From Helicobacteraceae bacterium (lineage in GTDB: Bacteria; Campylobacterota; Campylobacteria; Campylobacterales; Sulfurimonadaceae): DNA of 24,647 nt. The stretch lies in assembly GCA_027068615.1 (NCBI GenBank), contig JAMOQV010000167.1:1-24647 (forward strand), in the 5' to 3' direction. Made by a program: the position numbers and the translations under genes. The notes under the pieces are model-generated. The model was not told the origin of the DNA. It made no database searches and was given only the letters and a program-made list of their open reading frames with translations. Below are positions 1 through 7,300 of the stretch, piece after piece. Numbering within the stretch: position 1 is the stretch's first letter; the number at the start of each line of letters is the position of its first letter.

Positions 1-239
1 AAGGTGGAAACTTTTTAGTTCTTGATGAACCATCAAATCACCTTGACTTAGAAGCTATCGTAGCACTAGGAGAAGCTCTTCATAACTTTAAAGGTAATGT
101 TATCTGTGTATCACACGATAGAGAGTTACTAGATGCTTATGCAACAAGAGTTATTGAAATACAAAAAGATGGAACAGTTATAGATTTTAAAGGAACTTAT
201 GAAGAGTTTGCCCAAGCAAAAGAAAAAGGTGAAATTTAA
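1..239 (+). CDS. ABC-F family ATPase, C-terminal part (5' end outside window)
   Basis: An open frame enters at position 3 and ends at the TAA at 237-239, giving about 78 residues. It shows an ABC ATPase C-terminus: Walker B with the ABC-F hallmark LDEPSNHLDLEA, then the switch-loop VSHDRELLD, then a short tail ending KEKGEI. The sequence SNHLD just after Walker B is typical of ABC-F proteins, which have two fused ATPase domains, no membrane domain, and act on ribosomes. The subfamily (EttA, Uup, YbiT or a resistance type) cannot be told from this fragment. The stop overlaps the next gene's start by one base (TAATG), so the two are probably translationally coupled. Confidence 0.9.
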   Translation, partial: GGNFLVLDEPSNHLDLEAIVALGEALHNFKGNVICVSHDRELLDAYATRVIEIQKDGTVIDFKGTYEEFAQAKEKGEI

Positions 240-1075
240 TGTCAAAGTATAAAAACTTTATCGGCTTAGGTATAGCTGGTAATTTTGCACTTCATCTTGA
301 ACAAGCGGGTGAAGCTGAAGATTTTAAAAACATCATTACAGCTGATGAAGCAGCTCCTAAAGGTATGTTTCCCTCATACCTACCAAAAAAGATAGTTGGA
401 GCAAAAGAGATACTTCACACTTATCCTTTTTCATCTTCAAATATAAAACATCCTCAAAATGGGTTAAATATACAAGCAGAACCAGAAGTTGGACTTATAT
501 GTAAGTTTGAATACCATGTTGGAAAACTACATAAAATTATACCTACACATTTTGGGGCATATAATGACTGTTCTATCAGAGTAGCTGGTGCTAAAAAGAT
601 AAGTGACAAAAAAAACTGGGGCTTAGACTCAAAAGGTATAAGTGATACTCTTATAGAGATAGATAACTTTGAAGAGTGTGGAAATATCCATAACTATTCT
701 ATATGTAGTTTTTTAAAAAGAGATAATCAAGTTTATGACTATGGTGAGAATGTTAAAGTAAGTGGATATAGTTACTTCAACGAGCAACTAACAGACTGGA
801 TGACAAACCAAATCAATACTCAAGAGGATTCAGACCCATTAGAACCAATAGGTGAATACCTATTTAAATGTGACAATCCAACAGAAGCTATTATAAGTAT
901 AGGTGCTACAAGATATACAGAGTTTGGTGAAACAACATTTTTAAATGTTGGAGATGAGATGATAATTGTAGTTTACAACCATACAAAACTATCTTATGAA
1001 GATGTAAAAAAAGATATCATAAACCACTCTTACCACGAAAAAGATATGAGTGTTTTAGTTCAAATAGTAGATTAA
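239..1075 (+). CDS. DUF5718-type protein, possible FAH-like fold
   Basis: This 278-residue protein has no signal peptide or membrane segment and is likely cytoplasmic. I recall similar proteins from Campylobacter, Helicobacter and Sulfurimonas grouped as DUF5718, function unknown. Several short stretches recall the fumarylacetoacetate hydrolase (FAH) fold: AEPEVGL near residue 80 (FAH has an EPE/EVE metal-binding segment), AYNDCSIR near 107-114 (compare the NDVSAR motif), and, near the C-terminus, GATRYTEFG followed by FLNVGDEM (compare the TGTP...FL-GD pattern). This is an inference from motif order, not a database result. The gene starts inside the stop of the ABC-F gene and is followed after three bases by the yciH-like gene, so all three probably form one transcript. 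Confidence 0.75.
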   Translation: MSKYKNFIGLGIAGNFALHLEQAGEAEDFKNIITADEAAPKGMFPSYLPKKIVGAKEILHTYPFSSSNIKHPQNGLNIQAEPEVGLICKFEYHVGKLHKIIPTHFGAYNDCSIRVAGAKKISDKKNWGLDSKGISDTLIEIDNFEECGNIHNYSICSFLKRDNQVYDYGENVKVSGYSYFNEQLTDWMTNQINTQEDSDPLEPIGEYLFKCDNPTEAIISIGATRYTEFGETTFLNVGDEMIIVVYNHTKLSYEDVKKDIINHSYHEKDMSVLVQIVD

Positions 1076-1078
1076 AAT

Positions 1079-1423
1079 ATGTCAAGAGGTAAAAAACTAG
1101 ATTTTTTTATAGGTGCAGATATAGAAGATGGTTGGGCAGAAGTTCAATCTCCTCGTAAATCTAAAATCTCAAATGAGATTTTAGAACCTTCAAAACACCA
1201 ACTTTTTTTCTCAAAAGAGAAAAGAAGAGGTAAAACAGCAACACTTGTTGGTGAATTTAAACTCAAAAAAGATGAAGTAAATTCAATACTAAAAAGTTTA
1301 AAAAAACAACTTGGATGTGGCGGAACTTTTAAAGATGGTTTTATGGAATTTCAAGGTGATATAAAGGATAAAATCAGACCTCTGCTTGTTGAAAAAAACT
1401 TCAAATTTAAACAAAAACATTAA
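1079..1423 (+). CDS. yciH: SUI1/YciH-type translation initiation factor
   Basis: This small basic protein of 114 residues has a C-terminal SUI1 (eIF1-like) domain from about residue 58 to 112. The diagnostic part is LKKQLGCGGTFKDG followed by FQGDIKDKIRPLL, matching the conserved GCGGT...QGD...L segment of eIF1/YciH proteins. The N-terminal half is variable in the family and contains a charged, lysine-rich linker. Bacterial YciH is thought to influence start-site fidelity or repress translation under stress; its role here is inferred from family. It lies three bases after the DUF5718 gene with no strong ribosome binding site, which suggests coupling to that gene. It is the last gene of its group, since a 218-base gap follows. 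Confidence 0.88.
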   Translation: MSRGKKLDFFIGADIEDGWAEVQSPRKSKISNEILEPSKHQLFFSKEKRRGKTATLVGEFKLKKDEVNSILKSLKKQLGCGGTFKDGFMEFQGDIKDKIRPLLVEKNFKFKQKH

Positions 1424-1453
1424 CACTTAATATAATCATAATTATATTAAGTG
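1424..1453 (+). terminator. AT-rich perfect hairpin after yciH
   Basis: A perfect 13-base inverted repeat (1424-1436 and 1441-1453) with a four-base loop begins right after the yciH stop codon. The stem is nearly all A/T apart from two pairs at its base, and no clear T-run follows. It may end the upstream transcript or protect its 3' end, but it is a weak intrinsic terminator on sequence alone. Confidence 0.4.
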
Positions 1454-1462
1454 CTACTTATA

Positions 1463-1491
1463 TTCACATATTTCTACTAAATAAATATAAT
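1463..1491 (+). promoter_or_regulatory. possible sigma-70 promoter upstream of napA
   Basis: TTCACA at 1463-1468 and a perfect TATAAT at 1486-1491 are separated by 17 bases, about 150 bases upstream of napA. In such AT-rich DNA other -10-like hexamers are present (TATAAA at 1515-1520 and 1538-1543), so the true start site is uncertain. A long 5' leader of over 100 bases would result if this promoter is used. Confidence 0.35.
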
Positions 1492-1553
1492 TTAATATAA
1501 AAAACTTTTTTTCTTATAAATCAAGCTTCTTTAAAACTATAAAGTGATAGTAT

Positions 1554-1577
1554 TTAACTGTTAATGGACACCTTAAC
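1554..1577 (+). promoter_or_regulatory. TTAAC/GTTAA operator-like element
   Basis: TTAAC (1554-1558) and GTTAA (1560-1564) form an 11-base palindrome centred on one T, and a second TTAAC lies at 1573-1577, two helical turns (19 bases) from the first. Another GTTAA is at 1601-1605. Repeated half-sites at helical spacing between the possible -10 elements and the napA start suggest a regulator-binding site. The regulator cannot be named from the sequence. The AT-rich background makes chance occurrence quite possible. Confidence 0.3.
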
Positions 1578-1591
1578 AAAAAATTAAGTTT

Positions 1592-1614
1592 TGAGCAAAA
1601 GTTAAATTTGCTCA
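1592..1614 (+). promoter_or_regulatory. 8-base inverted repeat just upstream of napA
   Basis: TGAGCAAA (1592-1599) and TTTGCTCA (1607-1614) are a perfect inverted repeat around a seven-base spacer, ending 27 bases before the napA ATG and 17 bases before its ribosome binding site AGGAG (1632-1636). Being G/C-containing in an AT-rich leader, it stands out. It could be an operator or an RNA hairpin in the leader. It is not an FNR box, since TTGAT-N4-ATCAA is absent. Confidence 0.4.
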
Positions 1615-1641
1615 GTTCAAAAATAATAAATAGGAGAAAAT

Positions 1642-4476
1642 ATGTCACTTTCAAGAAGAGAATTTCTGAAAAGTTCAGCAGCAGCTAGTGCAGCAGCAGC
1701 TATCGGTATGAATGTACCATCAGAGTTAGAAGCTAGTGCTAATGCAGCCGAAGCTGGTTGGAGATGGGATAAGGCAGCTTGTCGTTTCTGTGGTACTGGT
1801 TGTGGTATTATGATGGCTACTAAAAATGGTAAAATTGTTGCTGTTAAGGGAGACCCTGCAGCTCCAGTAAATCGTGGTCTTAACTGTATTAAAGGTTATT
1901 TTAATGCTAAGATTATGTATGGTGCAGATAGACTTACTCAACCACTTTTAAGAGTTGATGCAAATGGTAACTTTGATAAAAAAGGTAAATTTGCTCCAGT
2001 ATCTTGGAAAAGAGCTTTTGATGAGATGGAAATTCACATCAGAAAAGCACTTAAAGCTAGTGGTCCTGAGGGTGTAGCAGTATTTGCTTCTGGTCAATAT
2101 ACTGTTATGGAAGGTTATGCAGCTCAAAAGATGATGAAAGGTGGATTCCGTTCAAATGCAATTGATCCTAATGCTCGTCACTGTATGGCATCAGCAGTTG
2201 TTGGTTTTTACCAAACATTTGGTATAGATGAGCCATCTGGTTGTTATGATGATATCGAACTTACTGATACTGTTGTATCTTGGGGTTCAAATATGGCAGA
2301 GATGCACCCTATACTTTGGTCTCGTGTAACAGATAGAAAACTTTCTGATCCTGATCGTGTAAAAGTTATCAATATGTCAACTTATAGACATAGAACTTCA
2401 GATTTAGCTGATATTGAGATTATTTTTTCACCAAATACTGACCTTGCTATGTGGAACTACATCGCTCGTGAGATAGTATATAACAACCCTGATGCAATCG
2501 ATTGGGACTTCTTAAAGAAAAATATTATATTTGCAGCATCTCCTGTAAATATGGGTTATGGTATGAGAAGAGCTGGTGAAAAATCAGTTACTCCTGTAAG
2601 ACCTGATGGTTCAGCAGGTAAATACTCAGCTAAAGAGATGGAAACAATCAACCATGAAATGGTACATAAAGTTTCAGCTAAAGAAGCACCTGCACTTGAA
2701 CCATATGGTTATAAAGAGGGTGACGATATGGTTAATAAACCAGCTGGTCTTAAGCACTGGGAAATCTCTTTTGAAGAGTATAAAAAATTCTTAGCTCCTT
2801 ATACACTTGATTATGTAGCAAAAATCGCAAAAGGTGATCCAGATGAGCCGTTAGAGCAATTCAAAGAAAAACTACAAACTTTAGCAAACCTTTACATAGA
2901 AAAAGGTAGAAAAGTTGTATCTTTCTGGACTATGGGTATGAACCAACACACTCGTGGTACTTGGGTAAATACACTTTCTTACAATGTTCACTTTATGCTT
3001 AACAAACAAGCACTTCCAGGTTCTGGTGCATTCTCGCTAACTGGTCAACCATCAGCTTGTGGTACTGCTCGTGAAGTTGGTACTTTCTGTCACCGTCTTC
3101 CTGCTGACTTGATGGTTAAAAACCCTAAACACAGAGCTATTACTGAGAAAAAATGGTATATTCCAAATGGAACACTAAACCCTGTTGGTAACCAACACAT
3201 TATGAAAATCCACCGTGATATTGAAGATGGTGTTGTTAAGTTTGCATGGGTAAATGTTTGTAATGCTTATCAAGATAGTGCATCTGCAAAACACTGGATT
3301 AAAGCTGCAAGAACTATGGACAACTTCATTGTAACTTCTGATGGTTACCCTGGTATATCTGCTATGGTTTCTGACTTAGTTTTACCATCTGCTATGATTT
3401 ATGAAAAATGGGGTGCTTATGGTAATGCTGAGCGTCGTACACAACACTGGAGACAACAAGTTCTTCCTGTAGGTAATGCTATGAGTGATACTTGGCAATG
3501 GGTTGAACTTTCAAAAAGATTTACTGTTGAAGATTTATGGGGTCCTTACACTCTTAGAAATGGTGTTAAACTTGCTGATGTTCGTGCTGAAGCTGAGAAG
3601 ATGGGTTACAGCAAAGATACAACTATGTTTGAGATTCTTTATGCTAATGAAAGAGCAAAATCTTACAAAGTTGATTTAGATAGCTTCCCTCAAAAAGGTT
3701 ATGACAATACTGAGTGTATTGGTGATAGCCGTAATGTTAAAGGTGAAAATGGAGAAGTATTTAAAGGTTATGGTTTCATGCTACATGAGTACCTATTTGA
3801 AGAATATGCTTCATTTGGTCGTGGTCATGGGCATGACTTGGCTCCATTTACAACTTATCATAAAGTTCGTGGACTTAAATGGCCAGTTGTTGATGGTAAA
3901 GAGACTTCTTGGAGATTTAATGTTAAGTATGACCCTTATGCAGCTTACCATGCAAAAGAAAATGGTAGAGGTTCAACTCATGCATTTTATGGTCCACTAG
4001 CTAAAGCACTAAGTCAAGGTAACCTACTAGGTATCACTGACAAGAAAAAGAAACCATTAACAGACAAAGCAAAAATCTTTGCTCGTCCATATATGGATCC
4101 ACCAGAAATGCCAGATGAAGAATACGATACTTGGTTATGTACAGGTCGTGTACTTGAGCACTGGCACTCTGGAACTATGACTATGCGTGTACCTGAACTT
4201 TTCCGTGCAGTACCTGAAGCATTATGTTATATGAATCCTAAAACTGCTGAAGAAAAAGGTCTAAAACAAGGTGATCTTTGTTGGGTTGAATCTCGTCGTG
4301 GTAAAGTAAAAGCTCACGTTGAAACTCGTGGTAGAAATAGACCTCCTCGTGGTTTAGTATTTGTTCCATGGTTTGATGAGAAAGTATTTATAAACAAAGT
4401 TTGTCTTGATGCGACTTGTCCTCAGTCAAAACAAACAGATTATAAAAAATGTGCAGTAAAAATTTACAAAGCATAA
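1642..4476 (+). CDS. napA: NapA, periplasmic nitrate reductase catalytic subunit
   Basis: NapA reduces nitrate to nitrite in the periplasm, using a Mo-bis-MGD cofactor and one [4Fe-4S] cluster. The 944-residue product begins with a Tat signal (SRREFLK at residues 4-10, then an Ala-rich stretch), so it should be exported folded. The cluster ligands are Cys47, Cys50, Cys54 and Cys82, and the molybdenum ligand is Cys181 in NARHCMAS. The length fits epsilonproteobacterial NapA, which is longer than the enterobacterial type. The start is supported by AGGAG five bases upstream. Arginine is encoded by CGT about 25 times, unlike the AGA-rich neighbouring genes, which points to selection for high expression. 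It heads the nap operon; napG follows after 20 bases. Confidence 0.98.
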   Translation: MSLSRREFLKSSAAASAAAAIGMNVPSELEASANAAEAGWRWDKAACRFCGTGCGIMMATKNGKIVAVKGDPAAPVNRGLNCIKGYFNAKIMYGADRLTQPLLRVDANGNFDKKGKFAPVSWKRAFDEMEIHIRKALKASGPEGVAVFASGQYTVMEGYAAQKMMKGGFRSNAIDPNARHCMASAVVGFYQTFGIDEPSGCYDDIELTDTVVSWGSNMAEMHPILWSRVTDRKLSDPDRVKVINMSTYRHRTSDLADIEIIFSPNTDLAMWNYIAREIVYNNPDAIDWDFLKKNIIFAASPVNMGYGMRRAGEKSVTPVRPDGSAGKYSAKEMETINHEMVHKVSAKEAPALEPYGYKEGDDMVNKPAGLKHWEISFEEYKKFLAPYTLDYVAKIAKGDPDEPLEQFKEKLQTLANLYIEKGRKVVSFWTMGMNQHTRGTWVNTLSYNVHFMLNKQALPGSGAFSLTGQPSACGTAREVGTFCHRLPADLMVKNPKHRAITEKKWYIPNGTLNPVGNQHIMKIHRDIEDGVVKFAWVNVCNAYQDSASAKHWIKAARTMDNFIVTSDGYPGISAMVSDLVLPSAMIYEKWGAYGNAERRTQHWRQQVLPVGNAMSDTWQWVELSKRFTVEDLWGPYTLRNGVKLADVRAEAEKMGYSKDTTMFEILYANERAKSYKVDLDSFPQKGYDNTECIGDSRNVKGENGEVFKGYGFMLHEYLFEEYASFGRGHGHDLAPFTTYHKVRGLKWPVVDGKETSWRFNVKYDPYAAYHAKENGRGSTHAFYGPLAKALSQGNLLGITDKKKKPLTDKAKIFARPYMDPPEMPDEEYDTWLCTGRVLEHWHSGTMTMRVPELFRAVPEALCYMNPKTAEEKGLKQGDLCWVESRRGKVKAHVETRGRNRPPRGLVFVPWFDEKVFINKVCLDATCPQSKQTDYKKCAVKIYKA

Positions 4477-4496
4477 TCTAAAGGGGGTGAACTGTC

Positions 4497-5327
4497 TTGA
4501 GCAGTATTAATCCTCAAAAAGAAGAAAGAAAAATGAAAAAAGAACCTGAAAGTGATAGAAGAAAATTTATCTTAAATATGGCTAGAGGTGTTGGTATAGC
4601 TACCCTTAGTGGATTTATATGGAGTGCTTATGTTGATGAAGCTAAAGCTTCTCAACTAACACTTCGCCCACCTGGTGCATTAAAAGAGGAAGATTTCTTA
4701 AAAACTTGTATCAAGTGTGGACTTTGTGTTGAGGCTTGTCCTTACGATACACTATTACTTGCTAAACCAGGTGATGACAAACCTCTAGGAACACCTTATT
4801 TTATTCCTAGAGATGTCCCTTGTTATATGTGTACAGATATACCTTGTGTACCAGTATGTCCTACTGAAGCACTAGATAAAAATAGTCTTATGACTGATGG
4901 TAAACTTGATATAAATATCGCAGATATGGGTGTTGCTGTTATAGATGACCAAAGTTGTATAGCTTTTTGGGGTATTCAGTGTGATGCTTGTTATAGAGCT
5001 TGTCCAATTTTAGGTGAAGCTATAACTGTAGAGTATTCTAAAAATGAAAGAACTGGAAAACATGCATTTTTAAAACCTATAGTTCATGCTGATAAATGTA
5101 CTGGTTGTGGTATGTGTGAACAAGCTTGTGTAACTGAAAAGGCAGCTATTTTTGTTCTTCCTAGAGAAGTAGCTCTTGGTCGTGCAGGTGATTACTACAT
5201 AAAAGGTTGGGATAAAGATGATGAGAAAAGGCTTAAAAATGCCAAAGAGATTAAAACAACAACTGAGATAAGTAAACGAAAAGCACAAGATAAATTAAAT
5301 GGCGACTTTTTGGAGGATATGTATTGA
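4497..5327 (+). CDS. napG: NapG, periplasmic ferredoxin-type subunit
   Basis: NapG is a Tat-exported iron-sulfur protein that works with the membrane quinol dehydrogenase NapH to pass electrons to NapB/NapA. The 276-residue sequence has a Tat motif (SDRRKFILNM, residues 19-28) and four four-cysteine sets: Cys71/74/77/81, 109/112/117/121, 154/162/165/169 (CX7CX2CX3C) and 201/204/207/211. I chose the TTG start at 4497 because AAGGGGGTGA (4481-4490), nearly perfectly complementary to the 16S rRNA tail, sits six bases before it. An in-frame ATG at 4533 would place the Tat motif closer to the N-terminus but has no comparable binding site. The stop overlaps the napH ATG by one base (TGATG). Confidence 0.95.
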   Translation: MSSINPQKEERKMKKEPESDRRKFILNMARGVGIATLSGFIWSAYVDEAKASQLTLRPPGALKEEDFLKTCIKCGLCVEACPYDTLLLAKPGDDKPLGTPYFIPRDVPCYMCTDIPCVPVCPTEALDKNSLMTDGKLDINIADMGVAVIDDQSCIAFWGIQCDACYRACPILGEAITVEYSKNERTGKHAFLKPIVHADKCTGCGMCEQACVTEKAAIFVLPREVALGRAGDYYIKGWDKDDEKRLKNAKEIKTTTEISKRKAQDKLNGDFLEDMY

Positions 5328-6157
5328 TGAAAACTCTATGGAATAATTATCGTTATTTGATTCTAAGAAGGATAAGTCAGATATCTATCTTAGTGTTGTA
5401 TTTTGGAGCTAATGCTTGGGGTTGGAAAATTCTTCAAGGTAACCTTAGTTCATCAAAAATTCTAGGTCTTATACCTATGAGTGACCCTTATGCTGTATTG
5501 CAAATGCTTTTTGCTGGTGCTGTTTTAGCAGGTGATTTACTTTTAGGTGTAGCTATTATTGTTGTATTTTATATGCTTATAGGTGGTCGTGCATTTTGTA
5601 GCTGGGTTTGCCCTATAAATATGATAACAGATTTAGCTAACTATCTAAGAGAAAAAACTGGTATAAACAAAGTAAAAGGTATAAAACAACCAGCTTCAAG
5701 AAACTTAAGATACTGGGTCTTAGGTCTAAGCTTAATTATCTCAACACTTATGGGTGTTGCAGCTTTTGAGTTTATATCACCTATATCTATGGTTCATAGA
5801 GGTATTGTATTTGGTTTAGGTTTTGGATGGGCTGCTATGCTTGTCATTTTTCTTTTTGATTTGTTTGTTCTAAAAAATGGATGGTGTGGGCATATCTGTC
5901 CTCTTGGTGGATTTTACTCTATCATAGGTAGATTTAGCCTTATAAGAGTTCATCATGATGCTGAAAAATGTACAGGGTGTATGGACTGTAAAGTTGTATG
6001 TCCAGAAAATCAAGTGCTTTCTATGATAAATAAAGAAAGTTTACCTGTTTTATCTGGTGAGTGTACAAACTGTGCAAGATGTATAGAAGTATGTAATGAT
6101 GATGCTTTAGGTTTTAGTATAAAAAACCTTTCAAAAAATAATAAAACGGGAGAGTAA
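5327..6157 (+). CDS. napH: NapH, membrane quinol dehydrogenase subunit
   Basis: NapH is an inner-membrane polyferredoxin that, with NapG, oxidises menaquinol for nitrate reduction, replacing the tetrahaem NapC absent here. The 276-residue protein has four hydrophobic segments (about 15-33, 57-85, 131-150 and 162-183). Two CX3CP motifs are present (Cys91/Cys95 and Cys187/Cys191), with two C-terminal [4Fe-4S] sets (Cys215/218/221/225 and Cys246/249/252/256), the last lacking the usual proline. I start at ATG 5327 rather than the adjacent TTG at 5324; TGGAGGA at 5311-5317 gives good spacing, and the ATG shares one base with the napG stop. Confidence 0.95.
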   Translation: MKTLWNNYRYLILRRISQISILVLYFGANAWGWKILQGNLSSSKILGLIPMSDPYAVLQMLFAGAVLAGDLLLGVAIIVVFYMLIGGRAFCSWVCPINMITDLANYLREKTGINKVKGIKQPASRNLRYWVLGLSLIISTLMGVAAFEFISPISMVHRGIVFGLGFGWAAMLVIFLFDLFVLKNGWCGHICPLGGFYSIIGRFSLIRVHHDAEKCTGCMDCKVVCPENQVLSMINKESLPVLSGECTNCARCIEVCNDDALGFSIKNLSKNNKTGE

Positions 6158-6158
6158 T

Positions 6159-6794
6159 ATGAAAACAATTAGTAAGATAACACTAGGTTTAGTAACTGCT
6201 TCAATGCTTTTTGTTGGTTGTGGTAACGATGCTACACCTGCAAAAAAAGAGGTAGTAAAACCAACAATCAGTGAAGAATCTTTGGGTCTTAGAAAGGTAT
6301 CTCTTTTTGAAGAAGATAAAGCTGTAGCTCCAAGAAAAACTGCATATTCTACTGCTTATGCAGGTGGAAGTAAAAAGATAAACAGAGCATTTCAAGATGC
6401 TCCACCTATGATTCCTCACGATACAACTGGTATGCTACCAATTAAAATAAATGATAACCAATGTTTAGGTTGTCACTTACCAGATGTAGCTCCAACAGTT
6501 GGTGCTACTTCAATCCCACCATCACACTTTACAAACTTCAGACCTGCTTCTGTAGCTGTAAAAGGTGAAAATACATCAAGTGAAAAACTAGCTCATATAT
6601 CTATTAAAAAAGAGAATAAACTTGTTGGTGCTAGATTTAACTGTTCACAATGTCATGCTCCTCAGTCTGATACTCCATTAGCTGTAAAAAACAACTTTAA
6701 ACCAGAGTATTTAGATGCAGATGGTGCACATAAGTCAGGTTGGAGAGGTGCTAGAATGCTTGAGGGTTTAAATACTCAAGAAAGTGTAAAATAA
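6159..6794 (+). CDS. napB: NapB, dihaem cytochrome c subunit
   Basis: NapB is the small electron-transfer subunit that feeds NapA. The 211-residue product has two haem c motifs, CLGCH (102-106) and CSQCH (162-166), and further histidines (His87, His123, His146) that could supply the distal axial ligands. The N-terminus is a signal peptide, but it ends in LFVGCGND with Cys21 at a lipobox-like position, so the mature protein may be lipid-anchored rather than freely soluble; Phe at position -3 makes this box imperfect. The region from about 22 to 85 is a polar linker before the conserved core. The gene begins one base after the napH stop with GGGAG just upstream. Confidence 0.95.
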   Translation: MKTISKITLGLVTASMLFVGCGNDATPAKKEVVKPTISEESLGLRKVSLFEEDKAVAPRKTAYSTAYAGGSKKINRAFQDAPPMIPHDTTGMLPIKINDNQCLGCHLPDVAPTVGATSIPPSHFTNFRPASVAVKGENTSSEKLAHISIKKENKLVGARFNCSQCHAPQSDTPLAVKNNFKPEYLDADGAHKSGWRGARMLEGLNTQESVK

Positions 6795-6796
6795 CC

Positions 6797-7300
6797 ATGG
6801 AAAGAAGGGAGCTTTTTAGCTTTCTTTCTTCCCCTATAAAAGGGAAAAAAGAAGATAAAGAGATTATAATCAGACCACCATATTTTGATAATGAAGATGC
6901 TTTTGCTAGAGAGTGTTCTAACTGTGATGGATTATGTAGCAGTTCCTGTCAAGAGCAAATTATAATTATACAAGATGATAAAACACCTAAAATTGACTTT
7001 TCAAAAAGTGGATGTACCTATTGTGATGATTGTGCTAATGCTTGTGAAAAAGGTGTTTTATCTTTAGAATTTAAAAAAAATATACTTTCTGATATAGTTA
7101 TAAACCAAACAACTTGTATGAGTTGGAGTGGTGTTATGTGTTTTTCTTGTAAAGACCCTTGTTTAGAAGATGCCATAGAGTTTAAAGCGATGTTTATGCC
7201 AACCATAAATCAAGATAAATGTACATCATGTGGTTTTTGCATCAGCAGATGCCCATCTTATGCTATAGATATAAAGGATAAAAATGTTCAACCCTCTTAA
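6797..7300 (+). CDS. napF: NapF, ferredoxin-type maturation protein
   Basis: This 167-residue iron-sulfur protein has no signal peptide and is likely cytoplasmic, where NapF is known to interact with NapA before export. It carries four cysteine sets: Cys40/43/47/51, Cys73/76/79/83, Cys107/115/118/122 and Cys142/145/148/152. The third has the CX7CX2CX3C spacing also seen in NapG. The N-terminus MERRELFSFL resembles the start of other NapF proteins. Only the last set is followed by the usual proline. The gene begins two bases after napB with little sign of a ribosome binding site, and its last 17 bases overlap napL, both consistent with translational coupling. An A8 run occurs at 7073-7080. Confidence 0.9.
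   Translation: MERRELFSFLSSPIKGKKEDKEIIIRPPYFDNEDAFARECSNCDGLCSSSCQEQIIIIQDDKTPKIDFSKSGCTYCDDCANACEKGVLSLEFKKNILSDIVINQTTCMSWSGVMCFSCKDPCLEDAIEFKAMFMPTINQDKCTSCGFCISRCPSYAIDIKDKNVQPS

Noticed and set aside
1421..1641. Small RNA or riboswitch in the gap before napA
   Set aside because: The gap is very AT-rich, and I could not recognise any known riboswitch core; the dyads are reported as possible operators only.
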